From a candidate division TA06 bacterium 32_111 (lineage in GTDB: Bacteria > Hydrothermota > 32-111), in contig LGFX01000008.1 of the NCBI GenBank assembly GCA_001508335.1, positions 1 to 64,000 on the forward strand: DNA of 64,000 nt, in the 5' to 3' direction. Under the pieces are notes generated by a model. The model saw nothing but the letters and a program-made list of their open reading frames with translations, was not told the DNA's origin and ran no database searches. Positions 17,354 to 26,966 of the stretch are shown one piece after another. A program made the translations under genes and the position numbers. The stretch's first letter is position 1, and every line of letters begins with the position of its first letter.

Positions 17354-19084
17354 ATGTTTAGTACATCTTTAAGAAGTACCATGTGTGGTTATGTTGATCT
17401 TGAATTTTTAGGGAAAGAAATAAATTTGGTAGGATGGATAAAAAGAGTGAGGGATCATGGAAATATAGTTTTCATTGATTTGGGTGATAGGAGTGGAATA
17501 GTTCAGGTCTTTACGGATCGAAAGGAACTCATGCCACTCGTTAAAGGACTGAGAAGTGAAGATGTTGTCCAGATAAAAGGTGTTGTTAAAAAAAGACCAG
17601 ATAATATGGTTAATAGTGATATGAAGACAGGTGAGATAGAAATAGATCTCAAAGAAGTTAAAATAATGAATAGATCCGAAGTTTTACCTTTCGTTTTAGA
17701 TGATGATATAAAGGTTGGAGAGGAATTGAGATTAAAATATAGATATCTTGATCTCAGAAGAGGGTGTATGAACGAGACAATTATTCTGAGATCTGAAATA
17801 ATAATAACAATAAGAAATTTTTTGTTTGAAGAAGGTTTTGTTGAAATAGAAACACCTATAATGTCAAAATCCACTCCAGAAGGAGCAAGGGATTATCTTG
17901 TTCCATCAAGGATTAATAAAGGTAAATTTTATGCTCTTGTCCAATCCCCTCAGATTTACAAACAACTCTTGATGGTTGCTGGATTTGACAGATATTTTCA
18001 AATAGCAAGATGTTTCAGGGATGAAGATCAGAGAGCTGACAGACAACCTGAGTTTACACAACTCGATATAGAGATGTCTTTCGTTGAAAGGGATGATATA
18101 CTTTCTCTTGTTGAAAATTTGATGAGAAGGATTTTCAAGGAAATTTTTAAAACTGAACTTCCAATACCTTTTAAAAGGTTAACATACGATGAGGTTTTAG
18201 AAATGTATGGTTCTGATAAACCTGACCTGAGATTTGATCTGAAGATAAAGGATTATTCTGAGATTGTTAAAAAAACAGATTTTAAAGTTTTCAATGATTC
18301 AGAGTATACTGGAGGAATACTATTTGAAAATGAACTTACAAGAAAAGAGATAGATGTTTTAAACGATTTTATAAAATCAACAGGTGGAAGTGGTATCACC
18401 TATTTAAAGTTAGAGGGTTCCACCATGTCTGGACCTGTTGCGAAATATTTTAAAGAGAATCTTTTTAATGTTACGAAAGGAATTATACTTTTTATAAGCG
18501 GTAAAAAGAAAAGAACTCTTGAATACCTTGGTATGTTGAGGAAAAAACTTGCTTCTATGAAAAAACTATATGATGAAAATGAATTCAATTTTTTATGGGT
18601 AGTTGATTTTCCTCTTTTCGAGTATGATGAGGAAGAGAAAAGGTATGTTACCTGTCATCATATGTTCACAATGCCTAAGAAAGAGCATCTCGATATAATT
18701 TCAAAGGAGCCTTTGAAAGCAAAGGCTGATACCTATGATCTTGTTTGCAACGGAGTTGAACTCGCTTCAGGAAGTATAAGGATACATGATAGAAACATTC
18801 AGAAGGAGATTATGAAGATAATCGGAATGAGTGAGAGCGAACTCGAAGAGAAGTTCGGTTTTCTTCTTGAAGCATTTAAGTATGGTGCTCCTCCCCATGG
18901 AGGAATAGCTCCAGGTATAGATAGATTGGTTTCACTTCTATTGAAAAAGGAAAATATCCGAGATGTTATAGCATTTCCAAAAACTTTAAACGGCATTGGT
19001 CTTATGGAAAATACTCCCGATTATGTTTCGGAAAAACAGTTAAAAGAACTTGGAATAAAGGTGGTTGACGATGAAAAAAATTAG
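17354..19084 (+). CDS. aspS: Aspartyl-tRNA synthetase (bacterial type)
   Basis: The 576-residue product has an N-terminal OB-fold anticodon domain (GWIKRVRDHGNIVFIDLGDR), the class II core with IETPIMSKSTPEGARDYLVP, QSPQIYKQLLMVAGFDRYFQ and motif 2 CFRDEDQRADRQPEFTQLD, and motif 3 GIAPGIDRLVSLL. The GAD insertion of bacterial enzymes sits between motifs 2 and 3. Whether it is discriminating or also charges tRNA-Asn cannot be decided here. The start abuts the hisS stop with no gap. Confidence 0.96.
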   Translation: MFSTSLRSTMCGYVDLEFLGKEINLVGWIKRVRDHGNIVFIDLGDRSGIVQVFTDRKELMPLVKGLRSEDVVQIKGVVKKRPDNMVNSDMKTGEIEIDLKEVKIMNRSEVLPFVLDDDIKVGEELRLKYRYLDLRRGCMNETIILRSEIIITIRNFLFEEGFVEIETPIMSKSTPEGARDYLVPSRINKGKFYALVQSPQIYKQLLMVAGFDRYFQIARCFRDEDQRADRQPEFTQLDIEMSFVERDDILSLVENLMRRIFKEIFKTELPIPFKRLTYDEVLEMYGSDKPDLRFDLKIKDYSEIVKKTDFKVFNDSEYTGGILFENELTRKEIDVLNDFIKSTGGSGITYLKLEGSTMSGPVAKYFKENLFNVTKGIILFISGKKKRTLEYLGMLRKKLASMKKLYDENEFNFLWVVDFPLFEYDEEEKRYVTCHHMFTMPKKEHLDIISKEPLKAKADTYDLVCNGVELASGSIRIHDRNIQKEIMKIIGMSESELEEKFGFLLEAFKYGAPPHGGIAPGIDRLVSLLLKKENIRDVIAFPKTLNGIGLMENTPDYVSEKQLKELGIKVVDDEKN

Positions 19085-19559
19085 AAAATATCCAGATCCT
19101 GTTTTGAGAATTAAATCTGAAGAGATAAAGGATTTTGACAGATCTTTAAAGAATATAATAAAAACTATGAAAGAAGGGATGCTTTTAGAAGAAGGGATCG
19201 GTCTTGCTGCAAACCAGATAGGGATAACAAAAAGGATAATACTTATCGGTGATGAAAAGCAACTTTACATTATGATAAATCCAGTCATAACCTATCTTTC
19301 AGATGATAAGGAAGAGATGTTTGAGGGATGTTTGTCTTTCGAAGAACTTACAGTAAACATTTTAAGAAGTAAATCACTGAAAGTTAAATACTCTGATGAA
19401 AATGGTAATCAGAAGGAAGGCAGTTTCGAAGGGCTCTATGCAAGAGCCATCCAGCATGAGGTTGATCATCTAAATGGAATTTTGATAATCGATTATCTTG
19501 AACCGGAGGAAAAATTAAATTATAATATGAAAATATTGGAAAATAAGGAGAAAAAATGA
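19071..19559 (+). CDS. def: Peptide deformylase
   Basis: It removes the formyl group from nascent proteins. The 162-residue enzyme has all three motifs: GIGLAANQIG (motif 1), EGCLSF with the metal-binding cysteine (motif 2) and QHEVDHLNG (motif 3, HExxDH). The start chosen is ATG 19071, six bases after AAAGGTGG, rather than a TTG at 19065. It overlaps aspS by 14 nt and the OsmC gene by 4 nt. Confidence 0.95.
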   Translation: MKKIRKYPDPVLRIKSEEIKDFDRSLKNIIKTMKEGMLLEEGIGLAANQIGITKRIILIGDEKQLYIMINPVITYLSDDKEEMFEGCLSFEELTVNILRSKSLKVKYSDENGNQKEGSFEGLYARAIQHEVDHLNGILIIDYLEPEEKLNYNMKILENKEKK

Positions 19560-19975
19560 CAAAAAAAGTTGAAGTAGAATGGAAGGAAGATTTAAGGTTC
19601 TTCTCTAAAAAAGGAGAATATGAAATAGTTATGAACTCCTCTAAAGATGAAGAGGTGATGAAAAACAATTTTTCTCCGATGGAACTTCTTTTAGTTTCAC
19701 TTGCTGGTTGCACTGGAATGGATGTTATATCCATTTTAAAAAAAATGAGACAGGATGTAAAAAATTTTAAAGTAACCGTCACAGGTGAAAGGGCGGATGA
19801 ACACCCAAAAATTTACACAAGAATTAATATACATTATCATTTTGAAGGTAGCGGTATTGAAAAAGACAAGGTGGAAAGGGCGATAGAGTTATCTTATAAT
19901 AAATACTGTTCAGTTTCAGCTATGCTTAAAAAAAGTTCTGATATGAGTTACACTTATGAGATCAAAAGTATTTAA
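19556..19975 (+). CDS. OsmC-family protein
   Basis: A 139-residue protein of the OsmC/Ohr fold. The two redox cysteines appear in SLAGCTGMDVISIL and in YNKYCSVSAML, the usual positions of the peroxidatic and resolving residues. Members reduce organic peroxides; the YhfA-like branch, which this resembles most, has no settled substrate. It overlaps def and the following gene, so it belongs to the large operon. Confidence 0.87.
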   Translation: MTKKVEVEWKEDLRFFSKKGEYEIVMNSSKDEEVMKNNFSPMELLLVSLAGCTGMDVISILKKMRQDVKNFKVTVTGERADEHPKIYTRINIHYHFEGSGIEKDKVERAIELSYNKYCSVSAMLKKSSDMSYTYEIKSI

Positions 19976-21608
19976 ATTTTCAGTAATCTTAATTTTATCT
20001 TTAATACTTTTTGCTCAGGATATAGATAAACTTTATCTTGATGGGAAAAAATTTATAGAAAACAACGATTTTGAAAACGGGGTAAAGATAATCGATCTTT
20101 TTATTACAAATTATCCAGAAAATTTAAGGACAAAGGACCTTGTTGTAAATTTTATCAGAAAATGCCCTTTACAATATTTTAATAACAAAGTCACATACGC
20201 CGAGTTCCTTTCCGAAAAATTCCCCCATGATTCTGTTACAAACAACATAAGAGTTGAGATGGCAAATGTTTATATAAAAAAGAAACTATATTTCGAATCT
20301 TTCAAATGGATCTATGAGGTTTTTAAATTTTCGGATGAAAATTCCATAAACAAAAGTAACGCTTTAAAAAATTTAAAAAATCTTATCAAAAGGTATCTTA
20401 ACGAATCTGAACTTGAATATATCTATTATAATTTCAGTGATGATAATATAAACCCTTTGATTCTGTTAACTCTGTATAAGATTTACAAAGAAAAAGGTGA
20501 CCTTGAAAAATCAGAAATTTTCAAACAAAAACTTATTAAAGAGTATTCAGATTCTGAGGAAACAAAGAGGGAACTGTTTGGGATAGTTGAAACAAAAAGA
20601 TCGAAATTAAAAATTGCATTGCTTTTGCAGCTAACTGGAGATATGGCAAGATTCGGCGAACAGGTCCTTAGAGGTTGTGCTATAGCGAGTGAAGAGGAGA
20701 ATATCAATTTTGACGTTTTTGATACTGAAGGGAGTAGTTTTAAAACGGTTTATTTGATAGATTCAATTTTCAAAGATAAAAGTTATGTCGCAGTTATAGG
20801 ACCTCTTACGAGTCAAGAAACCGCAATTGTAGGTGCATACCTTTACAATGGTAAAACTTTACCAGTTTTCTCTCCAACCGCAACTGATGGGGATCTTCTC
20901 AATTTTGAAAATAATATTTTTCTTTTGAATAGAACTCTTGTTGAAGAAGCTATATTTACAGCTCAGGTTATGGAAAAAGATTCGTCCATAAAAAATGTTG
21001 GAATCATTTATCCTGATGATTCTTTTGGAAGAAGCTTGAGTAGTGCTTTCAAAAGGGAAGCGAAAAAGTTGGGAATAAACGTGGTTTTTGATATAGTATA
21101 TAATCCTGGAACTCAGGATTTTATAGAAAAAATAAGTTTAATTGAGAAGATGAATTTTGATGCTATATATCTTCCAACCAATTATGAGGATGCTATACTT
21201 TTAACCACACAGCTAACATTTAAAGATATAGATTGCTATATTTACGGTTCTTCACTATGGTACAATGAAAATCTTATAAGACTTGCAAAAGATTATCTAA
21301 AAAAAACTTATATTGTCTATCCTAAAATAGCAAGCGAACTATCTCCAGATCTACAGAGTTTCAAAATGAACTATTATAAAAAATATATAGATGAACCTGA
21401 TAGATTTTCGATTCTCTCATATGATCTTCTCAAGTTCCTATCAGGTTTGTTGAACAATGGGATTAAAGATAGAAGAGGGATAAATGAGTATGTAAAAAAA
21501 ATAGAAGATTATAAAGGTATCTCTGGGAAGATTTCGTTTAAAAAAAATAGATTGAATTTTGATCTATATTATGTAAAAAATACGGATTTTGTTAAAAAGG
21601 AGTTTTGA
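19956..21608 (+). CDS. Exported TPR + periplasmic-binding-fold protein (LpoA-like layout)
   Basis: A 550-residue exported protein: a signal peptide over the first 22 residues (VILILSLILFAQ, no lipobox cysteine), a helical TPR-like part at about 22-205, then a type I periplasmic binding domain (Peripla_BP_6) at about 208-540. The latter shows KIALLLQLTGDMARFGEQVL, AVIGPLTSQETAIVGAYLY, PVFSPTATDG and VGIIYPDDSFGR. Helical repeats followed by a binding-protein fold is the layout of LpoA, the outer membrane activator of PBP1A, but here there is no lipid anchor. No ABC permease is nearby. It could be a peptidoglycan synthase regulator or an amino-acid receptor. Confidence 0.75.
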   Translation: MRSKVFKFSVILILSLILFAQDIDKLYLDGKKFIENNDFENGVKIIDLFITNYPENLRTKDLVVNFIRKCPLQYFNNKVTYAEFLSEKFPHDSVTNNIRVEMANVYIKKKLYFESFKWIYEVFKFSDENSINKSNALKNLKNLIKRYLNESELEYIYYNFSDDNINPLILLTLYKIYKEKGDLEKSEIFKQKLIKEYSDSEETKRELFGIVETKRSKLKIALLLQLTGDMARFGEQVLRGCAIASEEENINFDVFDTEGSSFKTVYLIDSIFKDKSYVAVIGPLTSQETAIVGAYLYNGKTLPVFSPTATDGDLLNFENNIFLLNRTLVEEAIFTAQVMEKDSSIKNVGIIYPDDSFGRSLSSAFKREAKKLGINVVFDIVYNPGTQDFIEKISLIEKMNFDAIYLPTNYEDAILLTTQLTFKDIDCYIYGSSLWYNENLIRLAKDYLKKTYIVYPKIASELSPDLQSFKMNYYKKYIDEPDRFSILSYDLLKFLSGLLNNGIKDRRGINEYVKKIEDYKGISGKISFKKNRLNFDLYYVKNTDFVKKEF

Positions 21609-21808
21609 TGAAAGAAAAAAATGATTTGATGAAAAATGATTCAAAAGGGGTTACCTTCTCGAAGTTAAGTGTTTCAATATTTTTTCTGTCATTACTATTT
21701 ATCGTTTCAGGATATTTTCTTCTTTCAAAAGGTGATTTGAAAGTTGCTCCGGTACTTCTAACTCTTGCCTATGTTGTTTTGATACCTATAGCGATTTTTA
21801 AAAAATGA
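21608..21808 (+). CDS. Small two-helix membrane protein
   Basis: A 66-residue protein with two hydrophobic segments separated by a short polar turn (LSLLFIVSGYFLLSKGD and VLLTLAYVVLIPIAIF). Similar tiny proteins with the GYFLLS...APVLL...YVVLIPIAI pattern are common in the FCB group with no function known. ATG 21608 overlaps the preceding stop (TGATG) and follows AAGGAG; an in-frame TTG at 21605 is less likely. Confidence 0.65.
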   Translation: MKEKNDLMKNDSKGVTFSKLSVSIFFLSLLFIVSGYFLLSKGDLKVAPVLLTLAYVVLIPIAIFKK

Positions 21809-23871
21809 AAAAATTTTTATTTGTTTTCATAATTCTTATATCTTTCTCTCTTTTCTCTCAAGAGGTTAACGATATATTCAAGCAGGTTTTAATACTTGAA
21901 AACGATGCTTTTGGGTTGGAACCTGCTTACGGAAAAGTTTTAAGAGGTGAAGGATTTGTTTCAGATATAGATTTTGATCTTATGAGAGAAAAATATAAAG
22001 GAGTCCTTCTGGAAGGAGATAAAAATCCTTTTATATATCTTGCTTACGGTTTTACTTTCCATTATAAAAAAGAAAGTGATTCAGCTTCGTACTATTTCCA
22101 GAAAGCCTCCCAGAGTGCAGGACTTGACTATCTTCTTCATTTGAGGTTATACCAGATATTTTCAGTGAATGTTGTTAAAGATTATATGAATTATGAACTT
22201 GAACAACTTGATAAACTCAAATATATGGTTGGTGCGAACTCCTTACCTGAGATTTCCATTTATCTAAATATTCTTGCTATCGAAAACTACAAAAATAAAA
22301 ATGTAGACGAGGCTTTTGCAAATCTTTTACTCGCAAACAAACTTGATCCATTTAATTTTCAAATAGTCAATAATATCTTAAATTTGAGTTTAAAAGAAAG
22401 GAAGTTTGAATATACAAGTTTTGCTTTGAGCAGATATAAAAATTATTTTAAAGATGAGATTCTAAAATTTATTTTTGTTTTCAACGTCTTAAAGTTTTTA
22501 AGATATTTTATTCTTATTATTTTTATCTTTTATACTGTTGTATTTACTTTTAAAAACATAGATAAATATTTTTATTTCTTTAAAAGGTACATGAAACTAA
22601 AACTTCTTTTTAATCAAAAAGTTTTTCTCGCTATTTTAATACTTCTTCTACCTTTGATACTACAAATAAACGTAATAATTTGGTTTTTTTATGCAGTCAT
22701 AATCCTTTTCCCTTTATATGAAAAAAAGGAAAAGATGATAATCTCTTTTCTTATACTCTTAATTTTCTTTATACCATTTATCTATAGATTGGAATCCCAT
22801 ATAATTGGGCATCTTAATCCAAAAGACAATATAAGTGTTATATTGAAAGTTGAAAATTCATATTGGAATACTAAACTTTTAAATAAGATAAATTCTTTAC
22901 TTGAAGAACAGCCTTATAACACTGCATTGCTTTTTTCTAAAGGGAAACTCTACAAAAAGGGTGGATACTTTGATGATGCTGAAAGGGAATACTCCAAAAT
23001 TTTATTAAAAGGGGAAGGTTTCCCTGAACTTTACAATAACCTCGGAAACATTATGTTTTTAAAAGGGTATTACAATAAGGCTATTGAATATTACAACAAA
23101 GCTATTGAACTCTCTCCAAAACTCGCACAATCCTATTTTAATCTGGGACAGGTTTATTTAAAACTTTTAAGGCTTGAGGAATCTAACCAGTATATCCAGA
23201 AAGCTAACAAGTTGGATTATGAGTTAATAAGTGATTTTCTTGAAAATACTGATGAACATTTTTACAATACTGTTGTTATAGATTGCAAAATTCCAGAAAG
23301 ATTAATATATGAAGAGTTTTTGAAAAAGAAAAATGTTATAAATGCTCCAATAATGATGGGAATTAGAATAGACCTTTTCAATATTATTCCATTTTTGACT
23401 TTGCTCTTTTCGTTAATTTTAACAATGTTATCGAGTCATAAAATAAAAATATACAGATGTTATACATGTGGAACACCTATTTCCGATGGTGATAAAAAAC
23501 AGTACAGTGATAAAGATATTTGTTTAAATGACTATAAAATAATAAGTGATACCATTTCCGATATTATGAAGATAAGAAAATTCGAATCTTTCGTAAGATT
23601 AAAAAAGAAAAAATATTATTTTATGAGGAGGATACTCTCTTTAATATTCCCTGGATTTGAAAAGATCTATGAAGGAAGATATTTTAAAGGTGGCTTTCTT
23701 TTAGTTGTTTCTTTAATTTTATTATTGTTAATAGTTTTACAGGGAAGTTTCCTCAAAAGAACTACTGATATAATGCTTGAATTAAAATTTGTTGATATAA
23801 GGTTTTTATATATTTTCTTCATTTTTATTTTATATCTTATAAGTTTTGTAACGGTAAGGGAAGAGAAATGA
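21805..23871 (+). CDS. Multi-pass membrane protein with TPR repeats and a cysteine motif
   Basis: The 688-residue product starts with a signal-like segment (FLFVFIILISFSLFSQ). A helical part to about 215 is followed by membrane segments at about 228-250 and 265-330. A TPR block at about 360-460 has canonical repeats such as PELYNNLGNIMFLKGYYNKA and SYFNLGQVYLKLLRLEES. A further membrane segment near 520, a CYTCGTP motif near 552 with another cysteine 24 residues on, and two C-terminal membrane helices follow. The family is not recognised. The DUF4388 partner downstream overlaps by 4 nt, suggesting a shared sensory or scaffold role. Confidence 0.65.
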   Translation: MKKFLFVFIILISFSLFSQEVNDIFKQVLILENDAFGLEPAYGKVLRGEGFVSDIDFDLMREKYKGVLLEGDKNPFIYLAYGFTFHYKKESDSASYYFQKASQSAGLDYLLHLRLYQIFSVNVVKDYMNYELEQLDKLKYMVGANSLPEISIYLNILAIENYKNKNVDEAFANLLLANKLDPFNFQIVNNILNLSLKERKFEYTSFALSRYKNYFKDEILKFIFVFNVLKFLRYFILIIFIFYTVVFTFKNIDKYFYFFKRYMKLKLLFNQKVFLAILILLLPLILQINVIIWFFYAVIILFPLYEKKEKMIISFLILLIFFIPFIYRLESHIIGHLNPKDNISVILKVENSYWNTKLLNKINSLLEEQPYNTALLFSKGKLYKKGGYFDDAEREYSKILLKGEGFPELYNNLGNIMFLKGYYNKAIEYYNKAIELSPKLAQSYFNLGQVYLKLLRLEESNQYIQKANKLDYELISDFLENTDEHFYNTVVIDCKIPERLIYEEFLKKKNVINAPIMMGIRIDLFNIIPFLTLLFSLILTMLSSHKIKIYRCYTCGTPISDGDKKQYSDKDICLNDYKIISDTISDIMKIRKFESFVRLKKKKYYFMRRILSLIFPGFEKIYEGRYFKGGFLLVVSLILLLLIVLQGSFLKRTTDIMLELKFVDIRFLYIFFIFILYLISFVTVREEK

Positions 23872-24929
23872 AAGGTGAATTAAGATCTAAAGATGATCTA
23901 CCAAACATTATAGGTTTTATAGCACAAACAGAAAAAACTGGAGTTTTAGTTTTAAACAGGAAAAATGACAAGATTGAAATAGGTTTTATCAAAGGTAACG
24001 TCAACGGAGCTGTTTACACAAGGGGTGGGATTCAGGAACTTATAAAAGAGTATCTTGTTAATAGTGGAAAAATATCTGTTGAAGATTTTAAGAGAGTCAT
24101 TGAGATGCATAGGGAAACCAAACTCCCTCTTGAAAAGATCCTGATAGATGAAAAGTATGTTGATCAGGAAAAATTGAAGGAAATAATCAACTTTAAAATC
24201 CAGGAAATTTTCGATGAACTTTTTACTTGGGACAACGGTATATACGAGTTTATAGAGGACCTGATAATGTATCCAAACTCTATTGTTAAAGTTAGCATAA
24301 ATACGCAGGCATTGATGATGGAAGGTATGAGGAGAATGGATGAATGGCCAAATATAAAAACAATTCTTCCTGCAAAAGATATCTTCTTCAAAAAAATTGA
24401 TAATGTTAAGATACCTGAAAATATAGGTAACGAGGAGAAAAGGGTTTATAACCTTATTACACCAGAAAAATCTCTCGGTGATCTTGTAAGGACAAGTGGA
24501 CTTGGGAAGTTTTTGACCTATCAGGCTGTTTACAACCTTTTGAAAATGAATCTTATTGAAAAAACTAAAAGGGTTGAAACTAAAGAAGAGAAAAAAGAGG
24601 TTAAGCCAAAAGTTCTTGTAGATTTAAAGGTTATAATAAACTGGATTCTACTTATAATTCTGGCTATTGTTCTAACAGTAGCTGGATTCTTTGCGAAAAG
24701 ATTTTATACTACAATTTTTTCATACCCATTTATTAAGTATAGAGCGACCGATCAGTATATGTTGGAAAATGTAGATAACATTTTAACAGTTTTCTTTTTG
24801 AAGTATAAAAGGTACCCTGAGAGTTTGAAAGAACTTGTTGAATTGAAATGGGCTGATGAAAAAATTGTTCAACGGTTCTTTTATATGAGAACAGAGTTTG
24901 GATACGTTTTAAGACCTTTAGATGAGTAG
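23868..24929 (+). CDS. DUF4388 (PATAN-like) protein with C-terminal membrane anchor
   Basis: Residues 1-150 match the DUF4388/PATAN pattern: LPNIIGFIAQTEKTGVLVL, IEIGFIKGNVNGAVYTRG, a helix ending in KILIDEKYVDQEKL and IFDELFTWDNGIYEF. Such domains occur in response regulators and gliding or polarity systems, where they act as protein-interaction modules. A winged-helix-like segment spans about 195-230. A single membrane helix at about 255-280 leaves a C-terminal domain of about 70 residues outside. It is unusual in having neither receiver nor kinase domain. It pairs with the TPR membrane protein upstream. Confidence 0.7.
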   Translation: MKGELRSKDDLPNIIGFIAQTEKTGVLVLNRKNDKIEIGFIKGNVNGAVYTRGGIQELIKEYLVNSGKISVEDFKRVIEMHRETKLPLEKILIDEKYVDQEKLKEIINFKIQEIFDELFTWDNGIYEFIEDLIMYPNSIVKVSINTQALMMEGMRRMDEWPNIKTILPAKDIFFKKIDNVKIPENIGNEEKRVYNLITPEKSLGDLVRTSGLGKFLTYQAVYNLLKMNLIEKTKRVETKEEKKEVKPKVLVDLKVIINWILLIILAIVLTVAGFFAKRFYTTIFSYPFIKYRATDQYMLENVDNILTVFFLKYKRYPESLKELVELKWADEKIVQRFFYMRTEFGYVLRPLDE

Positions 24930-24937
24930 GAGTTTTT

Positions 24938-26194
24938 ATGAAGTATTTTAAACTTATTTTAATTTGGTTTTTAACACTTATTCTTATTGTTTCTTGTGAT
25001 GTTAAAAACAAAGATGTCACCCAAATAACTTTCTGGCATGTTATGGGTGGTCCAGCAGGTGATGCGTTAAGAGAAATAGTTGATTCGTTTAACTTAAAGA
25101 ATCCTGAATACAAAATCGTCCCAATATCTGTTGGAACCTATGAGGCTTTATCCACAAAACTTATGGCTTCAATGTCCAATCCACCTGTAATATCACAGGT
25201 TTACGAATCATGGACAAATGAGTTTTATAATAGTGGTGTTCTTGAACCTATTGAAAATCTAATAGATGAAGATTTTAAAGATGAGATAGATAACGACTTT
25301 TTTGAAATTTTTGTTAAAGACAATACATTCAATGGCAAACTTTTATCTTTACCATTCAACAAATCTGTGCCTGCATATTTTTACAACAAAGATATTTTCA
25401 AAAAATTCTCGATAGAAAAATTCCCGGAAAATTGGGACGAATTTATTTCGGTTATGAAAAAGTTAACTGTTGATTTAGATAAAGATGGGAATTTAGATCT
25501 ACATGGTACAGCATTTAATATAAATGTTTGGATGTTCGAATGCCGGTTATTTCAGTATAATGGTGAACTTGTTGATTCTAATATGAATCCCTTATTCAAT
25601 TCAGAAGCAGGTGTAAAGGCTGTTGATATTGATAAAAGAATAGTAAATGTTGATAAGAGTGGTTATATCACAACAGGTTACCAACACCAGGATGATTTTA
25701 TTTCGAAAAAAGTTGCAGTTATATACGGATCAACTGTTTCTTTATCTTTTATTGAAGATTCTAATCCCGAATTTGAGGTAGGCATAGCACCGGTTCCACA
25801 GGGAGACAGAAAGGCTGTAATAATATCTGGTACCAATGTTGCAATTTTCAAAAAAGCAACTCCCAAACAGAAGGAAGGAGCGATAAAGTTTATAAAATAT
25901 TTCACCTCACCGGAGGTTCAATCACTATGGTCATATAAAACAGGTTATCTTCCTGTTAGAAAAAGTTCTATGGATTCAGAACTTTTGAAAAAAAGGTTTT
26001 CAGAGTATGAAGGATTAAAGGAAGTATATTTACAACTAAACAGTTCTTATATGGAACCTCAGGACAGATTGTGGTACCTCGGAAGAAAGTATCTTGGAAA
26101 CGCTTTAGAGTATGCTATTAAAGGAAATGAAGATAGTAAAAAATCTCTCGACCAGGCTGCTAAAGAAATTTTAAAAGAAATAAAAGAAAAATGA
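24938..26194 (+). CDS. ABC-type sugar/glycerol-phosphate solute-binding lipoprotein
   Basis: A 418-residue family 1 extracellular solute-binding protein. The lipobox LTLILIVSC gives a lipidated cysteine near residue 22. ITFWHVMGGPAGDALREIVD and FNLKNPEYKIV form the first strand and helix of the UgpB/MalE-type fold; YESWTNEFYNSGVLEPI and LPFNKSVPAYFYNKD are also typical. The substrate is probably a sugar or glycerol phosphodiester, but this is inferred. No permease or ATPase gene is in the window, so the transporter must be elsewhere. ATGA overlap couples it to the next gene. Confidence 0.85.
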   Translation: MKYFKLILIWFLTLILIVSCDVKNKDVTQITFWHVMGGPAGDALREIVDSFNLKNPEYKIVPISVGTYEALSTKLMASMSNPPVISQVYESWTNEFYNSGVLEPIENLIDEDFKDEIDNDFFEIFVKDNTFNGKLLSLPFNKSVPAYFYNKDIFKKFSIEKFPENWDEFISVMKKLTVDLDKDGNLDLHGTAFNINVWMFECRLFQYNGELVDSNMNPLFNSEAGVKAVDIDKRIVNVDKSGYITTGYQHQDDFISKKVAVIYGSTVSLSFIEDSNPEFEVGIAPVPQGDRKAVIISGTNVAIFKKATPKQKEGAIKFIKYFTSPEVQSLWSYKTGYLPVRKSSMDSELLKKRFSEYEGLKEVYLQLNSSYMEPQDRLWYLGRKYLGNALEYAIKGNEDSKKSLDQAAKEILKEIKEK

Positions 26195-26964
26195 AAAGTG
26201 CTACTATATCGAAAATAATTAAAAAGATAAAAGAGAGTATAGTTGTCGTGAAAACTGACAAGAATATAGGAACAGGTTTTATTGCTGATAAAATAGGTAT
26301 AGTCATAACAAATGCTCATGTTGTTGAGGACAGTACAGAATGTGAGATCCAGATGTTTGATAATACATCCTACTCTGCAAAAGTTATCGAATCAAATTTT
26401 GATATGGATATAGCTTTCATAAAGATAATCTCAAACAGAGTTTTTAAAAAGGCTAGTATTTTAAAAAGAAAAGATTATAATGTTGGAGATGAGGTGCTAG
26501 CTTATGGAAATCCCTTAGGTTTTGAAAATACTGTCACGAAAGGAATAATATCAGCATTGGATAGAGAAATCGGTGGGATAAAATATATCCAAACTGATGT
26601 TCCAATAAATCCCGGTAATTCAGGAGGACCTTTGATAGATAATAGAGGAAGAATTATTGGAATAAATACTTTGAAAATAGCAGATGCATCGGGTATAGGA
26701 TTTGCGATACCTATAATCGACATCCTTCCTTTAATAAATTTAACAATAAAAAAATACAAACTTGCTCCGGATAGTGTTTACTGTAACGTTTGTGGTTTCA
26801 GAAACGATTCCAACTCTTTGTGGTGTGAAAAGTGTGGGGCAAAGTTGTTAGAAAATGTTGAAAAGGTAAAGAAAAAATATAAAAAGTGCAGCGAATGTGG
26901 AGAAAAAAATCCTGCGGATGCAAAGTGGTGCAAAAAATGTGGGCATAATTTAGATTTGGAGTGA
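26191..26964 (+). CDS. Trypsin-like (S1C, HtrA-type) protease with two C-terminal zinc ribbons
   Basis: The 257-residue product has an intact triad: His43 in TNAHVVE, Asp73 in DMDIAF and Ser144 in GNSGGP. It has no signal peptide, membrane segment or PDZ domain, so it is probably cytosolic. After residue 195 come two CxxC-x10-CxxC zinc ribbons: C198, C201, C212, C215 and C233, C236, C247, C250. HtrA-type proteases normally use PDZ domains, so zinc ribbons may recruit substrates or partners instead. It follows the solute-binding lipoprotein with a 4-nt overlap. Confidence 0.85.
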   Translation: MKSATISKIIKKIKESIVVVKTDKNIGTGFIADKIGIVITNAHVVEDSTECEIQMFDNTSYSAKVIESNFDMDIAFIKIISNRVFKKASILKRKDYNVGDEVLAYGNPLGFENTVTKGIISALDREIGGIKYIQTDVPINPGNSGGPLIDNRGRIIGINTLKIADASGIGFAIPIIDILPLINLTIKKYKLAPDSVYCNVCGFRNDSNSLWCEKCGAKLLENVEKVKKKYKKCSECGEKNPADAKWCKKCGHNLDLE

Positions 26965-26966
26965 TT

